DNA of 64,000 nt from contig NZ_CP042819.1 of the NCBI RefSeq assembly GCF_008065155.1, positions 186,001 through 250,000 on the forward strand, given 5' to 3'. Shown here in pieces: positions 1 through 8,972 of the stretch (position 1 is the first letter of the stretch; each line of letters begins with the position of its first letter). Under the pieces are notes generated by a model that was not told where the DNA came from, did not search any database, and saw only the letters and a list, made by a program, of their open reading frames with translations. The DNA is from Octadecabacter sp. SW4 (GTDB lineage Bacteria; Pseudomonadota; Alphaproteobacteria; Rhodobacterales; Rhodobacteraceae). A program made the position numbers and the translations under genes.

Positions 1-137
1 AGTGAATGCACCCAAGATACATCTCTCCAAACCGTTTGACTGCTGCAATGGCGACAATGCTTCCGGATTATCATCAATGAAAGCCCGTGCGACGACGTGT
101 CCACGATTGCGGGATGCCCGACGAAGGCAGTGAAAAG

Positions 138-1010
138 CTAAGTAAACTTCCGGAACAATTTTGTTTGATCGAACATATCTTCCAGTGTTTCCATCCGTTC
201 CTTGGTTTCGGTCCAGTTCAGGTTCTGAACGGAGGAAATCATGGTTTCAACCAAAAGCATTGTCGTCGCGCTTGAGTCCCATGCCGAGGGGACAATGATC
301 CGGCAGCTTAGGCTGATATCTGCGAGATGATGCACCGGCGAGCGCCACTGGTCGGTAAAGAGAATAATCTTGGCACCGCGGACATGTGCCATTTCGGCCA
401 GTTTCAGCGTGTTGTTTTCGTATCGCCGCACATCGAAGATCACAAAAACGTCGCCCTCTTTTGCGTTCAAAAGGTAGTGCGGCCATGTGTTCGATGTGGA
501 CTGAACATGCGTAAGGTCGGGACGGATGACCTGCATGTGGAGGTAGAAATACTCGGCTAAAGTATGTGTAATCCGCCCGCCGACAATGAAAAGGTGGCGT
601 GACTGATCTGCGACCAGCCTGCAGGCTTCATCGAAGTCGTCAGGGTTGATCTGCCCAAGTGTCAGGCGAATGTTATCAATTACCGCATCCGTGAACCTGT
701 TCAAGAGGTGCTCGGAGGGGGCGGCTTCGGCCCATGTGTCATGCTTAGCGATCGGGTTCTGTGCCTTGGCGCGCAGCTCTTCGCGCAATTCCGACTGAAA
801 ATCTGGATAGCCCTTATAACCAAGCTTTTGCACCATGCGCGCGACAGTGGGCACAGATACATTTGCATCCTTGGCAAGGGCCGCCAGTGGACCAAGGCCG
901 GAGGCTGGATAATTTTCGAGGATCGACAGGGCCAACTGCCGTTCCGCACGGGTAAGATCATCAAGCTTTTGTTGGATGCGGTCAGATATTGTCTGTGTTG
1001 CTTCGGTCAT
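138..1010 (-). CDS. RpiR/MurR-family transcriptional regulator (HTH + SIS)
   Basis: This is a cytoplasmic DNA-binding regulator of 290 residues, a usual size for the family. An N-terminal RpiR-type helix-turn-helix covers about residues 1-77 (core LAALAKDANVSVPTVARMVQ), and a SIS sugar-isomerase fold follows over about residues 110-250. SIS domains normally bind phosphosugars or related anions. I chose the ATG at 1010 because GGAGG lies five bases before it; in-frame starts at 1022 and 1133 lack such a site. It is transcribed away from the hydrolase/TRAP/ABC block that begins at 1125, so the roughly 115-base gap probably holds both promoters, and this protein is the likely local regulator. 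The ligand cannot be told from the sequence. Confidence 0.9.
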   Translation of the reverse strand: MTEATQTISDRIQQKLDDLTRAERQLALSILENYPASGLGPLAALAKDANVSVPTVARMVQKLGYKGYPDFQSELREELRAKAQNPIAKHDTWAEAAPSEHLLNRFTDAVIDNIRLTLGQINPDDFDEACRLVADQSRHLFIVGGRITHTLAEYFYLHMQVIRPDLTHVQSTSNTWPHYLLNAKEGDVFVIFDVRRYENNTLKLAEMAHVRGAKIILFTDQWRSPVHHLADISLSCRIIVPSAWDSSATTMLLVETMISSVQNLNWTETKERMETLEDMFDQTKLFRKFT

Positions 1011-1124
1011 CCGCGCCTCCATTTTGTTCAATATATACCAAAGCGCGCGTCGCTGTGAAATTTTTTTCAAAATTTTATTGACTTTGGTCTGGTCGAGCAA
1101 GCACGCTGTCCGCGGGGACCGTAG

Positions 1125-1898
1125 ATGAATCACATGCAGCCTGCCTTACCAAATGACCCGGTTATGGTCCTCAATCCCGAGGGGCGGTCGTCTGTGGTTG
1201 TGGTGTGCGAACATGCGAGCCGGTTTATTCCGCCTGCGTTTGGTGAACTTGGTTTGGATGAGGCCGCACGACAAAGCCACGTGGCATGGGACCCCGGTGC
1301 GTTGGAAGTGGCACGCGGTTTGGCGCAGCGCTTTGACGCCAAACTGATCGCATCAAACGTGTCGCGCTTGGTTTATGATTGCAACCGGCCGCCATCCGCT
1401 GCCGATGCTATGCCGGCCCACAGCGAGGTAACTGATGTGCCGGGCAATGCGAACCTGACAGCGGCGCAACGCGCAGACCGCACGGCCCGCTTTTACGACC
1501 CGTTTCGCGCCAGCCTTGCGGCGGCAATTGCGGCCACGCCGGATCCTATCCTCGTCACCGTGCACAGTTTCACACCGATCTATCACGCAAAACCGCGCGC
1601 GGTTGAAATTGGCGTTTTGCACGACACGGATGCGCGCCTGTCCGATGCGATGATGCAGATTGTGCAGGCGTATACGGGTATGAATGTCATGATCAACGAA
1701 CCCTACGGCCCGGCGGATGGCGTGACCCACACGCTGAAAGAGCACGCGATCAAGGCGGGCCACCTGAATGTTATGCTCGAAATTCGCAACGATCTGATTG
1801 AAACCCCGCAGCAACAGGATGCCATGTCGGCATGCCTTGCCAACTGGCTGTCCGGTGCTCTTGCGGCTCTGAAGGTACCGGTAGGCGTGCAATGCTAG
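1125..1898 (+). CDS. N-formylglutamate amidohydrolase family protein
   Basis: The protein has 257 residues and belongs to the zinc-dependent N-formylglutamate amidohydrolase (HutG-like) family. Family signatures are visible: VVVVCEHASRFIPP near residue 25, the HVAWDPGA segment near residue 51, SRLVYDCNRPP near residue 80 and VTVHSFTPIY near residue 145. Known members hydrolyse N-formyl- or N-acyl-glutamate-type amides. No other histidine-degradation gene is present, and the gene overlaps the TRAP small permease at its 3' end (start at 1892). A role in histidine use is therefore unlikely; hydrolysis of an acylated or glutamylated intermediate made by the neighbouring enzymes fits better, but this is inference. 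An alternative ATG lies nine bases downstream at 1134. Confidence 0.85.
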   Translation: MNHMQPALPNDPVMVLNPEGRSSVVVVCEHASRFIPPAFGELGLDEAARQSHVAWDPGALEVARGLAQRFDAKLIASNVSRLVYDCNRPPSAADAMPAHSEVTDVPGNANLTAAQRADRTARFYDPFRASLAAAIAATPDPILVTVHSFTPIYHAKPRAVEIGVLHDTDARLSDAMMQIVQAYTGMNVMINEPYGPADGVTHTLKEHAIKAGHLNVMLEIRNDLIETPQQQDAMSACLANWLSGALAALKVPVGVQC

Positions 1899-2461
1899 GG
1901 ATCATGCAGGGATATATCCGCGCTGTTGACGCCGTGAACTACCGCGTCGGGCGCATCGCCATGTACGGTATCTTTGTCCTGATGGGGGTTTTGCTTTGGT
2001 CCTCGATTAGCAAGACGTTCTTCTTGCCGACATTGTGGACGCTGGAAATGGCGCAGTTTGTGATGGTTGCCTATTACATTCTTGGCGGTCCCTATTCGAT
2101 CCAGCTTGGCTCGAATGTGCGGATGGATTTGCTTTATGGCGAGTGGTCGGTGCGCAAGAAGGCGTGGTTTGACCTGCTCACCGTGCTGTTCCTGATCTTC
2201 TACCTTTGTGTTCTGCTCTTCGGTGCCATCAGCTCGACTGCTTATTCGCTGGGCTATTGGGGCACCGAACCGTTCTCGTTCTTTGGCGGATTGATCACAG
2301 GCAGCGAGGAAATCGGCCGCATGGAACGCTCGTCCTCGGCGTGGCGTCCCTACCTTTGGCCGGTCAAATCAATCATGATTTTAGGGATGTTCCTGATGCT
2401 GCTGCAATGCATTTCAGAGCTGTTCAAGGACGTGTTGCGCATCAACGGTGAAGCTGTCTGA
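1892..2461 (+). CDS. TRAP transporter small permease (DctQ-like)
   Basis: This inner-membrane protein of 189 residues has four predicted hydrophobic segments (near residues 20-40, 50-70, 90-115 and 155-175), as expected for the small DctQ subunit of a tripartite ATP-independent periplasmic transporter. The ATG at 1892 is preferred because a GGTAGG-like site precedes it and because it overlaps the stop of the upstream hydrolase by a few bases. The next gene starts on its stop codon. It works with the large permease at 2461 and the binding protein at 3835. It has an insertion between helices three and four, around the segment GSEEIGRMERSSSAWRPYL, also seen in the longer DctQ relatives of keto-acid-type systems. 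Confidence 0.88.
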   Translation: MLGIMQGYIRAVDAVNYRVGRIAMYGIFVLMGVLLWSSISKTFFLPTLWTLEMAQFVMVAYYILGGPYSIQLGSNVRMDLLYGEWSVRKKAWFDLLTVLFLIFYLCVLLFGAISSTAYSLGYWGTEPFSFFGGLITGSEEIGRMERSSSAWRPYLWPVKSIMILGMFLMLLQCISELFKDVLRINGEAV

Positions 2462-3783
2462 TGTCATATGAATTGATCGCCACTCTGATGTTTTCATCGA
2501 TGATGCTGATGTTGCTGACCGGTCAGCGTGTCTTTGGCGCAATCGGGTTCATCGCCGTTGTGGCCGCCTTGCTGCTTTGGGGTGACAAGGGCGGTTTTGA
2601 TCTCGGGTTTTCAGCGGCGATGAAGCTGATGAAATGGTATCCACTTTTGACGTTACCGATGTTCATTTTCATGGGCTACGTTCTGTCGGAAAGTAGGATC
2701 GCGGACGACCTCTACAAGATGTTCCACGTCTGGATGGGCGGGCTGCGCGGCGGCCTTGCGATTGGCACAATCGGCTTGATGGTGCTGATTTCCGCGATGA
2801 ACGGGCTAAGCGTGGCGGGTATGGCCATCGGGTCAACCATTGCCTTGCCGGAGTTGTTGAAGCGGGGTTACGATAAACGGATGGTGACGGGCGTGATCCA
2901 AGCGGGGTCGAGTTTGGGCATCCTTGTGCCGCCCTCTGTCGTCTTGGTACTTTATGCAATGATTGCCCGCCAACCCGTCGGACAGCTTTGGCTGGCGGGG
3001 GTCATTCCGGGCCTGATGATGGCTGGCTTATTCATTATCTATATCGTTGTGCGTTGCCGGATTAATCCGGTGCTTGGGCCGGTTCTGGACGCCGCCGAGC
3101 GTGACATTCCGCGCGCCGAAAAGCTTCGGCTACTCCGCGCGGGTCTACTGCCTATCATCATTTTCGCAGTGATGATGGTGCCATTCGTGAAGGGCTGGAC
3201 CTCGCTTGTGGAAAGCTCTGCAATCGGCGCGATTGCCGCATTTGTTGCAGCCGTGCTGAAGGGGCGCATGACACGCGAGGTATTCGAAAACTCGGTGCGC
3301 AATACCTTGGGCATCACCTGTATGTTCATGTGGATCATCCTCGCCGCCCTTGCGTTTGGCGCTGTGTTTGACGGGTTGGGCGCAGTCAAAGCGATTGAAT
3401 CCGTATTTACCGAGCGCCTGAACCTAAGCCCCTGGATGATCCTGATCCTGATGCAGCTTAGTTTTATCCTGATGGGCACCTTCCTTGACGACACAGCGAT
3501 GCTGGTGATTGTCGCGCCGCTTTATGTGCCGCTTGTCGGGGAGCTTGGGTTTGATCTGATCTGGTATGGTATCCTTTACACGATCACGACGCAGATCGCC
3601 TATATGACGCCGCCCTTTGGCTATAATCTGTTTTTGATGCGGGCGATGGCGCCGCCCGAAATTACACTGCGCGACATCTATTCTTCTATCACGCCATTTG
3701 TGCTGATCATGGTTCTTGCGCTTGCACTGGTCATGGTCTTCCCCGCTATCGCCACGTGGCTTCCAAGCTACGTTTATAACTAA
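2461..3783 (+). CDS. TRAP transporter large permease (DctM-like)
   Basis: A 440-residue integral membrane protein with about 12 hydrophobic segments forms the translocation subunit of the TRAP transporter, driven by a sodium gradient in characterised systems. Typical DctM features include the MFIFMGYVLSES segment near residue 65, SAMNGLSVAGMAIGSTIALP near residue 115 and SSLGILVPPSVVLVLYA near residue 150. The start codon shares one base with the stop of the small permease, so the two are translationally coupled. Substrate identity rests with the binding protein and is unknown. Confidence 0.92.
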   Translation: MSYELIATLMFSSMMLMLLTGQRVFGAIGFIAVVAALLLWGDKGGFDLGFSAAMKLMKWYPLLTLPMFIFMGYVLSESRIADDLYKMFHVWMGGLRGGLAIGTIGLMVLISAMNGLSVAGMAIGSTIALPELLKRGYDKRMVTGVIQAGSSLGILVPPSVVLVLYAMIARQPVGQLWLAGVIPGLMMAGLFIIYIVVRCRINPVLGPVLDAAERDIPRAEKLRLLRAGLLPIIIFAVMMVPFVKGWTSLVESSAIGAIAAFVAAVLKGRMTREVFENSVRNTLGITCMFMWIILAALAFGAVFDGLGAVKAIESVFTERLNLSPWMILILMQLSFILMGTFLDDTAMLVIVAPLYVPLVGELGFDLIWYGILYTITTQIAYMTPPFGYNLFLMRAMAPPEITLRDIYSSITPFVLIMVLALALVMVFPAIATWLPSYVYN

Positions 3784-3834
3784 CCATATAAGAGCCGCCC
3801 CAAGGCGGTCGAAACCCAACCAAGGAGAGAAGAC

Positions 3835-4866
3835 ATGACTTCAAGACGTAGATTTATCCAAGGGGCGGCGATCGCCCCGGCTGCAGCTCTGGCAACACCA
3901 GCCCTGGCGCAAAGCACCATTCAATGGCGGATGCAAACCTACGCCGGTGCTGCTTTGGCAGCCGAGGTGATCGTGCCAGCCATTGAAATGTTCAACAAAA
4001 TCGCAGGCGACCGCATGCAGATCGAGTTGTTCTTCGCGGACCAACTGGTCCCCACAGGCGAACTGTTTCAGGCGATGCAGCGCGGCACGATCGACGCCGT
4101 GCAGTCGGATGACGATTCAATGGCCTCACCGACCGAAGTTACCGTTTTTGGCGGTTACTTCCCGTTCGGTTCGCGCTACTCGCTTGATGTGCCTGTGTTG
4201 TTCAACAAATACGGCTTGAACGAGATTTGGGACGAGGAATACTCCAAGGTCGGCGTCAAACACATCAGCGCCGGTGCATGGGATCCCTGCCACTTTGCCA
4301 CCAAAGACCCGATCACCAGCCTTGCCGATCTGGAAGGTAAACGCATCTTCACCTTCCCGACCGCTGGTCGTTTCCTGACCCGCTTTGGCGTTGTTCCGGT
4401 CAACCTGCCGTGGGAAGACATCGAAGTGGCAATGCAAACAGGCGAACTTGACGGTATCGCATGGTCCGGCATCACCGAAGACTACACGGTTGGCTGGGCC
4501 GACGTGACCAACTACTTCCTGACCAACAACATCTCGGGTGCATGGGCAGGGTCGTTCTTTGCCAATATGGATCGCTGGAACGAATTGCCGGAAGATCTGC
4601 AAACGCTGTTCCGCGTCTGCAGTGATCAGTCGCACTACTACCGTCAGTGGTGGTATTGGGGCGGCGAGGCCGATCTGCGCGTCAACGGCTCCAAGATGGA
4701 ATTGACGTCAATTCCCGACGAAGAATGGGCAACCGTGGAAGCGGAAGCGCAAGTGTTCTGGGAAGAAATTGCAGCCGAAAGTGACGTCAAACGGCGCGTG
4801 GTTGATATCTTCAAGCAATATAACGCCGACATGGTCAAAGCTGGACGTCCTTACCGTTACGGCTAA
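3835..4866 (+). CDS. TRAP transporter substrate-binding protein (DctP-like, Tat-exported)
   Basis: The 343-residue periplasmic binding protein begins with a twin-arginine signal (MTSRRRFIQGAAI) and an ALA cleavage site near residue 25. The mature part has the DctP fold, including the conserved region around VAMQTGELDGIAWSG near residue 200 and many aromatic residues near the C-terminus. An AAGGAGAG ribosome-binding site precedes the ATG. Tat export and the layout resemble the keto-acid (TakP) branch of TRAP proteins, which suggests a carboxylate ligand, but I cannot assign it. A strong hairpin follows the stop codon (4875-4903). Confidence 0.9.
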   Translation: MTSRRRFIQGAAIAPAAALATPALAQSTIQWRMQTYAGAALAAEVIVPAIEMFNKIAGDRMQIELFFADQLVPTGELFQAMQRGTIDAVQSDDDSMASPTEVTVFGGYFPFGSRYSLDVPVLFNKYGLNEIWDEEYSKVGVKHISAGAWDPCHFATKDPITSLADLEGKRIFTFPTAGRFLTRFGVVPVNLPWEDIEVAMQTGELDGIAWSGITEDYTVGWADVTNYFLTNNISGAWAGSFFANMDRWNELPEDLQTLFRVCSDQSHYYRQWWYWGGEADLRVNGSKMELTSIPDEEWATVEAEAQVFWEEIAAESDVKRRVVDIFKQYNADMVKAGRPYRYG

Positions 4867-4874
4867 ACAACAAC

Positions 4875-4903
4875 TGTGGGGGCGGCGCGTTGCCGCCTCC
4901 ACA
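4875..4903 (+). terminator. Hairpin after TRAP binding-protein gene
   Basis: A 12-bp stem (TGTGGGGGCGGC paired with GCCGCCTCCACA, one G-T pair) closes a five-base loop and starts nine bases after the stop codon. No T-run follows, so it more likely protects the 3' end of the binding-protein message or causes partial attenuation than full termination. Confidence 0.6.
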
Positions 4904-4927
4904 CCCTTCGCGCAAAGTGGAAACAAC

Positions 4928-6292
4928 ATGCCCGGCACACTGACTTTTGACGACCTGAAATCCCGCGTTGCGGACGGATCAATTGATACCGTCCTTGTGT
5001 GTTTTGTGGACATGCAGGGCCGGTTGATGGGCAAGCGTTTCCACGCTGTGAACTTTGTCGAGACATCGTTCAAGGAAACCCATTGCTGCAACTATCTGCT
5101 CGCCACCGACCTCGAAATGGCCACACCGGATGGCTATGCCTCGACCAGTTGGCAAGCGGGCTATGGCGATTACATCATGGCGCCGGACCTTGGCACGATC
5201 AGGCTGGTCCCGTGGCTCGCGGGCACCGCGATGGTGCTTTGTGACCTGCTTGACCATCACACTCACGAACCCGTCCCCCATTCCCCTCGCGCGGTCCTGA
5301 AAAAGCAGATCAAGCGGCTCGCGGCACTGGGCTATGAGGCCAAGATGGCCACAGAGCTTGAGTTTTTCCTGTTCGAGAAAAGCCTGAATGAAATCCGCAA
5401 AGAGGGTTTCCGTAACCTGCAGCCGATCAGTGGCTACAACGAAGACTACCACATCTTCCAGACCACCAAAGAAGAGGACGTGATGCGGCCGATCCGCAAT
5501 CACCTTTTTGCTGCGGGTCTGCCCATTGAAAACACAAAAGGCGAAGCCGAAGCCGGGCAAGAAGAACTGAACATCCGATATTCCCCCGCGCTCGACTGCG
5601 CCGATTACCATTCCATCGCCAAGCACGCGGTGAAAGAAATCGCATGGCAAAACGGTCGTGCAGCGACGTTTATGCCCAAGTGGGACAAGGATCGTGTCGG
5701 TTCATCCAGCCACGTCCATCAATCGCTTTGGAAAGACGACGAGGCTGCATTTTATGACAAACCCGCCAAACACGGCATGTCGGAACTGATGAGCCACTAC
5801 ATGGCAGGCCTGATCAACTACGCGCCCGATTATACCTATTTCCTCGCGCCCTACGTCAACAGCTATAAGCGGTTCGCGCGTGGGACATTTGCGCCGACCA
5901 AGACCGTCTGGTCCGTTGATAACCGCACGGCGGGCTTTCGGTTGTGCGGCGAAAATACCAAGGGCGTGCGGGTCGAGTGTCGCATTGGCGGGTCCGATCT
6001 GAACCCCTATCTTGCACAGGCTGCGATGCTGGCGGCAGGGATCAAAGGCATCGAAGACAAGATGAAACTAGCGCCTGCGACAACTGGCGATATCTATGAG
6101 GATGCCAAGGCCGCCGATATTCCCCAGACCCTGCGCGCGGCGACCGAGACACTTCGGAAATCGAAATTTCTGCGTGAGGCGTTGGGCGATGATGTGGTCG
6201 ATCACTACACCCGCGCTGCGGAATGGGAACAAGAAGAATTCGACCGTGTCGTGACCGATTGGGAAATCGCACGCGGCTTTGAAAGGGCTTAA
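4928..6292 (+). CDS. Glutamine synthetase family protein (gamma-glutamyl-amine ligase-like)
   Basis: The 454-residue protein has the glutamine-synthetase fold: an N-terminal beta-grasp (about 1-110) and a C-terminal catalytic domain. Metal- and ATP-binding motifs are present as GEAEAGQEELNIRY (about residue 205), VGSSSHVHQSLW (about 260) and ENTKGVRVECRIGGSDLNPY (about 345). The adenylylation-loop tyrosine region of true GlnA is not recognisable, and the length and motifs match the PuuA/GlnT group, whose members ligate glutamate to amines such as putrescine, ethanolamine or alkylamines. I took the ATG at 4928; the open frame extends upstream into the preceding gene. Adjacent dehydrogenases and a PotD-like transporter support an amine or amino-alcohol substrate (inference). 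Confidence 0.85.
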   Translation: MPGTLTFDDLKSRVADGSIDTVLVCFVDMQGRLMGKRFHAVNFVETSFKETHCCNYLLATDLEMATPDGYASTSWQAGYGDYIMAPDLGTIRLVPWLAGTAMVLCDLLDHHTHEPVPHSPRAVLKKQIKRLAALGYEAKMATELEFFLFEKSLNEIRKEGFRNLQPISGYNEDYHIFQTTKEEDVMRPIRNHLFAAGLPIENTKGEAEAGQEELNIRYSPALDCADYHSIAKHAVKEIAWQNGRAATFMPKWDKDRVGSSSHVHQSLWKDDEAAFYDKPAKHGMSELMSHYMAGLINYAPDYTYFLAPYVNSYKRFARGTFAPTKTVWSVDNRTAGFRLCGENTKGVRVECRIGGSDLNPYLAQAAMLAAGIKGIEDKMKLAPATTGDIYEDAKAADIPQTLRAATETLRKSKFLREALGDDVVDHYTRAAEWEQEEFDRVVTDWEIARGFERA

Positions 6293-6296
6293 CCAA

Positions 6297-7670
6297 ATGA
6301 CGATCCAATGTATATCGCCGATTGACGGCTCTGTTTATGCGACACGCGAAACCCTGTCGCGGACCGACGCGGACGCCGCAGTCGCGCGGGCGAAATCGGC
6401 GCAAACCGAATGGGCCGCGCGTCCGTTGGCGGATCGCATCGCCCTCGTGCAAGCAGGCGTTGCCGCTGTTGGCGCGGTGAACGACGACATTGTGCCGGAA
6501 CTTGCATGGCAAATGGGCCGCCCTGTGCGCTATGGTGGCGAATTTGGCGGCTTCAATGAACGCGCCACCTATATGGCTGAAATTGCGAAAGATGCCCTTG
6601 CTGATATAGAGATCGAGGACAGCGAAGCCTTTCGCCGTGTCATAAAGCGCGTGCCACATGGCGTCGTTCTGGTCGTCGCCCCTTGGAATTATCCCTATAT
6701 GACGGCCATCAACACCGTGGCCCCTGCATTGATCGCCGGCAATGCGGTGATGTTGAAACACGCCTCACAAACGCCGCTGGTCGGTGAACGCATGGCGGCG
6801 GCGTTTCATTCCGCCGGCATTCCTAAGGACGTGTTCCAGAACGTCTTTCTTGACCACAAAACCACATCCGACCTGATCGCGGATCGCGCTTTCGGGTTTG
6901 TGAATTTCACCGGTTCTGTCGGCGGCGGGCAGGCGATGGAGCGCGCAGCGGCGGGCACATTCACGGGCATCGGGCTTGAGCTTGGCGGCAAAGATCCGGG
7001 CTACGTGATGGATGATGCCAATCTGGACGCCGCCGTGGATACCCTGATTGACGGTGCAATGTTCAACGCGGGTCAATGTTGTTGCGGGATTGAACGGATT
7101 TATGTTCACGAAAGCCTGTTCGACGCCTTTGTGCAAAAGGCGGTGGCAATTGTGAACGGCTACAAGCTGGGCAATCCGCTGGACCCTGAAACGACCCTTG
7201 GTCCGATGGCACATGTGCGCTTTGCCGACGAAGTCCGCGCGCAAACGGCCGAGGCCATTGCCGATGGGGCCAAAGCACAGATTGATCCGGCGCTTTTCCC
7301 GCAGGACGGTGGCGCGTATCTGATGCCGCAAATCCTGACAAACGTGACCCACGACATGCGCGTCATGCGCGAGGAAAGCTTTGGCCCCGTCGTTGGCATT
7401 ATGTCCGTCAAGGATGACGCAGAGGCGGTCCACCTGATGAATGACAGTGCCTTTGGCCTGACCGCGTCACTTTGGACCCAGGATGCCAAGCGCGCCGAAG
7501 CCATCGCCGACCAGATCGAGACCGGCACCGTATTTATGAACCGTGCCGATTACCTTGATCCGGGTCTGTGCTGGACCGGATGCAAAGACACCGGACGCGG
7601 GGGCGGGCTGTCCGTCATCGGCTATCACAATCTGACCCGTCCGAAATCATACCACCTAAAGAAGGCCTAA
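6297..7670 (+). CDS. Aldehyde dehydrogenase (NAD(P)+)
   Basis: The 457-residue ALDH-superfamily enzyme shows the Rossmann and oxyanion segment VVAPWNYPYMTAINTV near residue 125, the general base in LELGGKDPGYVMDD near residue 230 and the catalytic cysteine in FNAGQCCCGIERIYV near residue 262. The three consecutive cysteines are unusual, although the nucleophile position is conserved. It converts an aldehyde to its acid. The ATG at 6297 lies four bases after the upstream stop and follows an AAAGGG site. Its position between a GS-like ligase and an iron alcohol dehydrogenase suggests that it oxidises the aldehyde made by the latter. The substrate is unknown. Confidence 0.9.
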   Translation: MTIQCISPIDGSVYATRETLSRTDADAAVARAKSAQTEWAARPLADRIALVQAGVAAVGAVNDDIVPELAWQMGRPVRYGGEFGGFNERATYMAEIAKDALADIEIEDSEAFRRVIKRVPHGVVLVVAPWNYPYMTAINTVAPALIAGNAVMLKHASQTPLVGERMAAAFHSAGIPKDVFQNVFLDHKTTSDLIADRAFGFVNFTGSVGGGQAMERAAAGTFTGIGLELGGKDPGYVMDDANLDAAVDTLIDGAMFNAGQCCCGIERIYVHESLFDAFVQKAVAIVNGYKLGNPLDPETTLGPMAHVRFADEVRAQTAEAIADGAKAQIDPALFPQDGGAYLMPQILTNVTHDMRVMREESFGPVVGIMSVKDDAEAVHLMNDSAFGLTASLWTQDAKRAEAIADQIETGTVFMNRADYLDPGLCWTGCKDTGRGGGLSVIGYHNLTRPKSYHLKKA

Positions 7671-7674
7671 AGAC

Positions 7675-8820
7675 ATGACCGTTACTGCCAACTGGTCCTA
7701 TCCGACCGCTATCCGTTTCGGCGCTGGCCGCATTTCCGAGATCGCCGATGCTTGCTCCGTTGCGGGGATCAAAAAGCCGCTCCTGGTCACTGACTGTGGC
7801 CTTGCGAGCATGGACATCACCACCAGGACGCTCGACCTGCTTGACGCGGCGGGCCTTGGCCGCGCGATGTTCAGCGACGTTGATCCGAACCCGAACGAGA
7901 AGAACGCCGCAGCGGGTGTCAAAGCCTACAATGATGGTGGCCATGACGGCGTGGTCGCCTTTGGTGGCGGGTCCGGTCTTGATCTGGGGAAACTGGTCGC
8001 ATTCCTTGCCGGACAAACACGCCCCCTTTGGGATTTCGAGGACATCGGCGATTGGTGGACCCGCGCGGATGCTGATGCCATCGCGCCTATTGTTGCGGTT
8101 CCAACGACGGCTGGAACTGGATCCGAAGTCGGCCGCGCGTCGGTCATCACCAATTCTGTGACCGAAGAAAAAAAGATCATCTTCCACCCGAAATTACTGC
8201 CCACAGTTGTCATCTGTGACCCCGAACTGACCGTCGGCATGCCGAATTTCATCACCGCAGGCACGGGGCTTGATGCCTTTGCCCATTGTGTCGAAGCATT
8301 CAGTTCACCGCACTACCATCCGATGAGCCAAGGCATCGCGCTGGAAGGGATGCGTCTGGTCAAAGACTATCTGCCGCGCGCCTATGCCGATGGTTCGGAT
8401 ATCGAGGCTCGCGCGCATATGATGTCTGCGGCATTGATGGGGGCGACGGCGTTTCAAAAGGGACTTGGCGCAATCCATGCGCTGTCCCATCCGATAGGCG
8501 CGATGTATCACACGCACCACGGCACAACGAATGCGGTCTGCATGCCCGCCGTTTTGCAATTCAACAAACCCGCGATCACCGGCGTGATCGGCCGGGCCGC
8601 CAACTACATTGGCATTTCCGGCGGGTTCGATGGGTTTTGCGCCTATGTCGACGGGCTGAATGACTCGCTTGGTATCCCCAAGACCCTTGCCGGCCTTGGC
8701 GTCAAGAATCCGGACATCGACCGCATCGTTGCGGGTGCCTTGATTGATCCCAGCACCGGCGGAAATCCTGTGGAGATGACAAAGGAGAACACAACGAAAC
8801 TTTTGCTGGAACTCATCTGA
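7675..8820 (+). CDS. Iron-containing alcohol dehydrogenase
   Basis: This 381-residue group III (Fe-type) alcohol dehydrogenase has an N-terminal NAD-binding half with VAFGGGSGLDLGKL near residue 100. The metal-binding half has the Asp/His ligands in GLDAFAHCVEAFSS near residue 200 and the His pair in HALSHPIGAMYHTHHG near residue 270. It interconverts a primary or secondary alcohol and an aldehyde or ketone in the cytoplasm. It starts four bases after the aldehyde dehydrogenase, so both are on one message. Together they would take an alcohol to an acid. The family is too broad to name a substrate. Confidence 0.9.
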   Translation: MTVTANWSYPTAIRFGAGRISEIADACSVAGIKKPLLVTDCGLASMDITTRTLDLLDAAGLGRAMFSDVDPNPNEKNAAAGVKAYNDGGHDGVVAFGGGSGLDLGKLVAFLAGQTRPLWDFEDIGDWWTRADADAIAPIVAVPTTAGTGSEVGRASVITNSVTEEKKIIFHPKLLPTVVICDPELTVGMPNFITAGTGLDAFAHCVEAFSSPHYHPMSQGIALEGMRLVKDYLPRAYADGSDIEARAHMMSAALMGATAFQKGLGAIHALSHPIGAMYHTHHGTTNAVCMPAVLQFNKPAITGVIGRAANYIGISGGFDGFCAYVDGLNDSLGIPKTLAGLGVKNPDIDRIVAGALIDPSTGGNPVEMTKENTTKLLLELI

Positions 8821-8972
8821 GTCGAGGTTCGGTATTGGAAACGATGCGGGTCGAAGAATCCGCAATCTGGTGTGCAGGTGTCGCAAGGACTTCACAGACC
8901 AACGCTATAGACTCTCTCACGTCCGGTCGCCTTAATGGCGGCAGACATAACTCGAATAAAGGGAACTTTGAT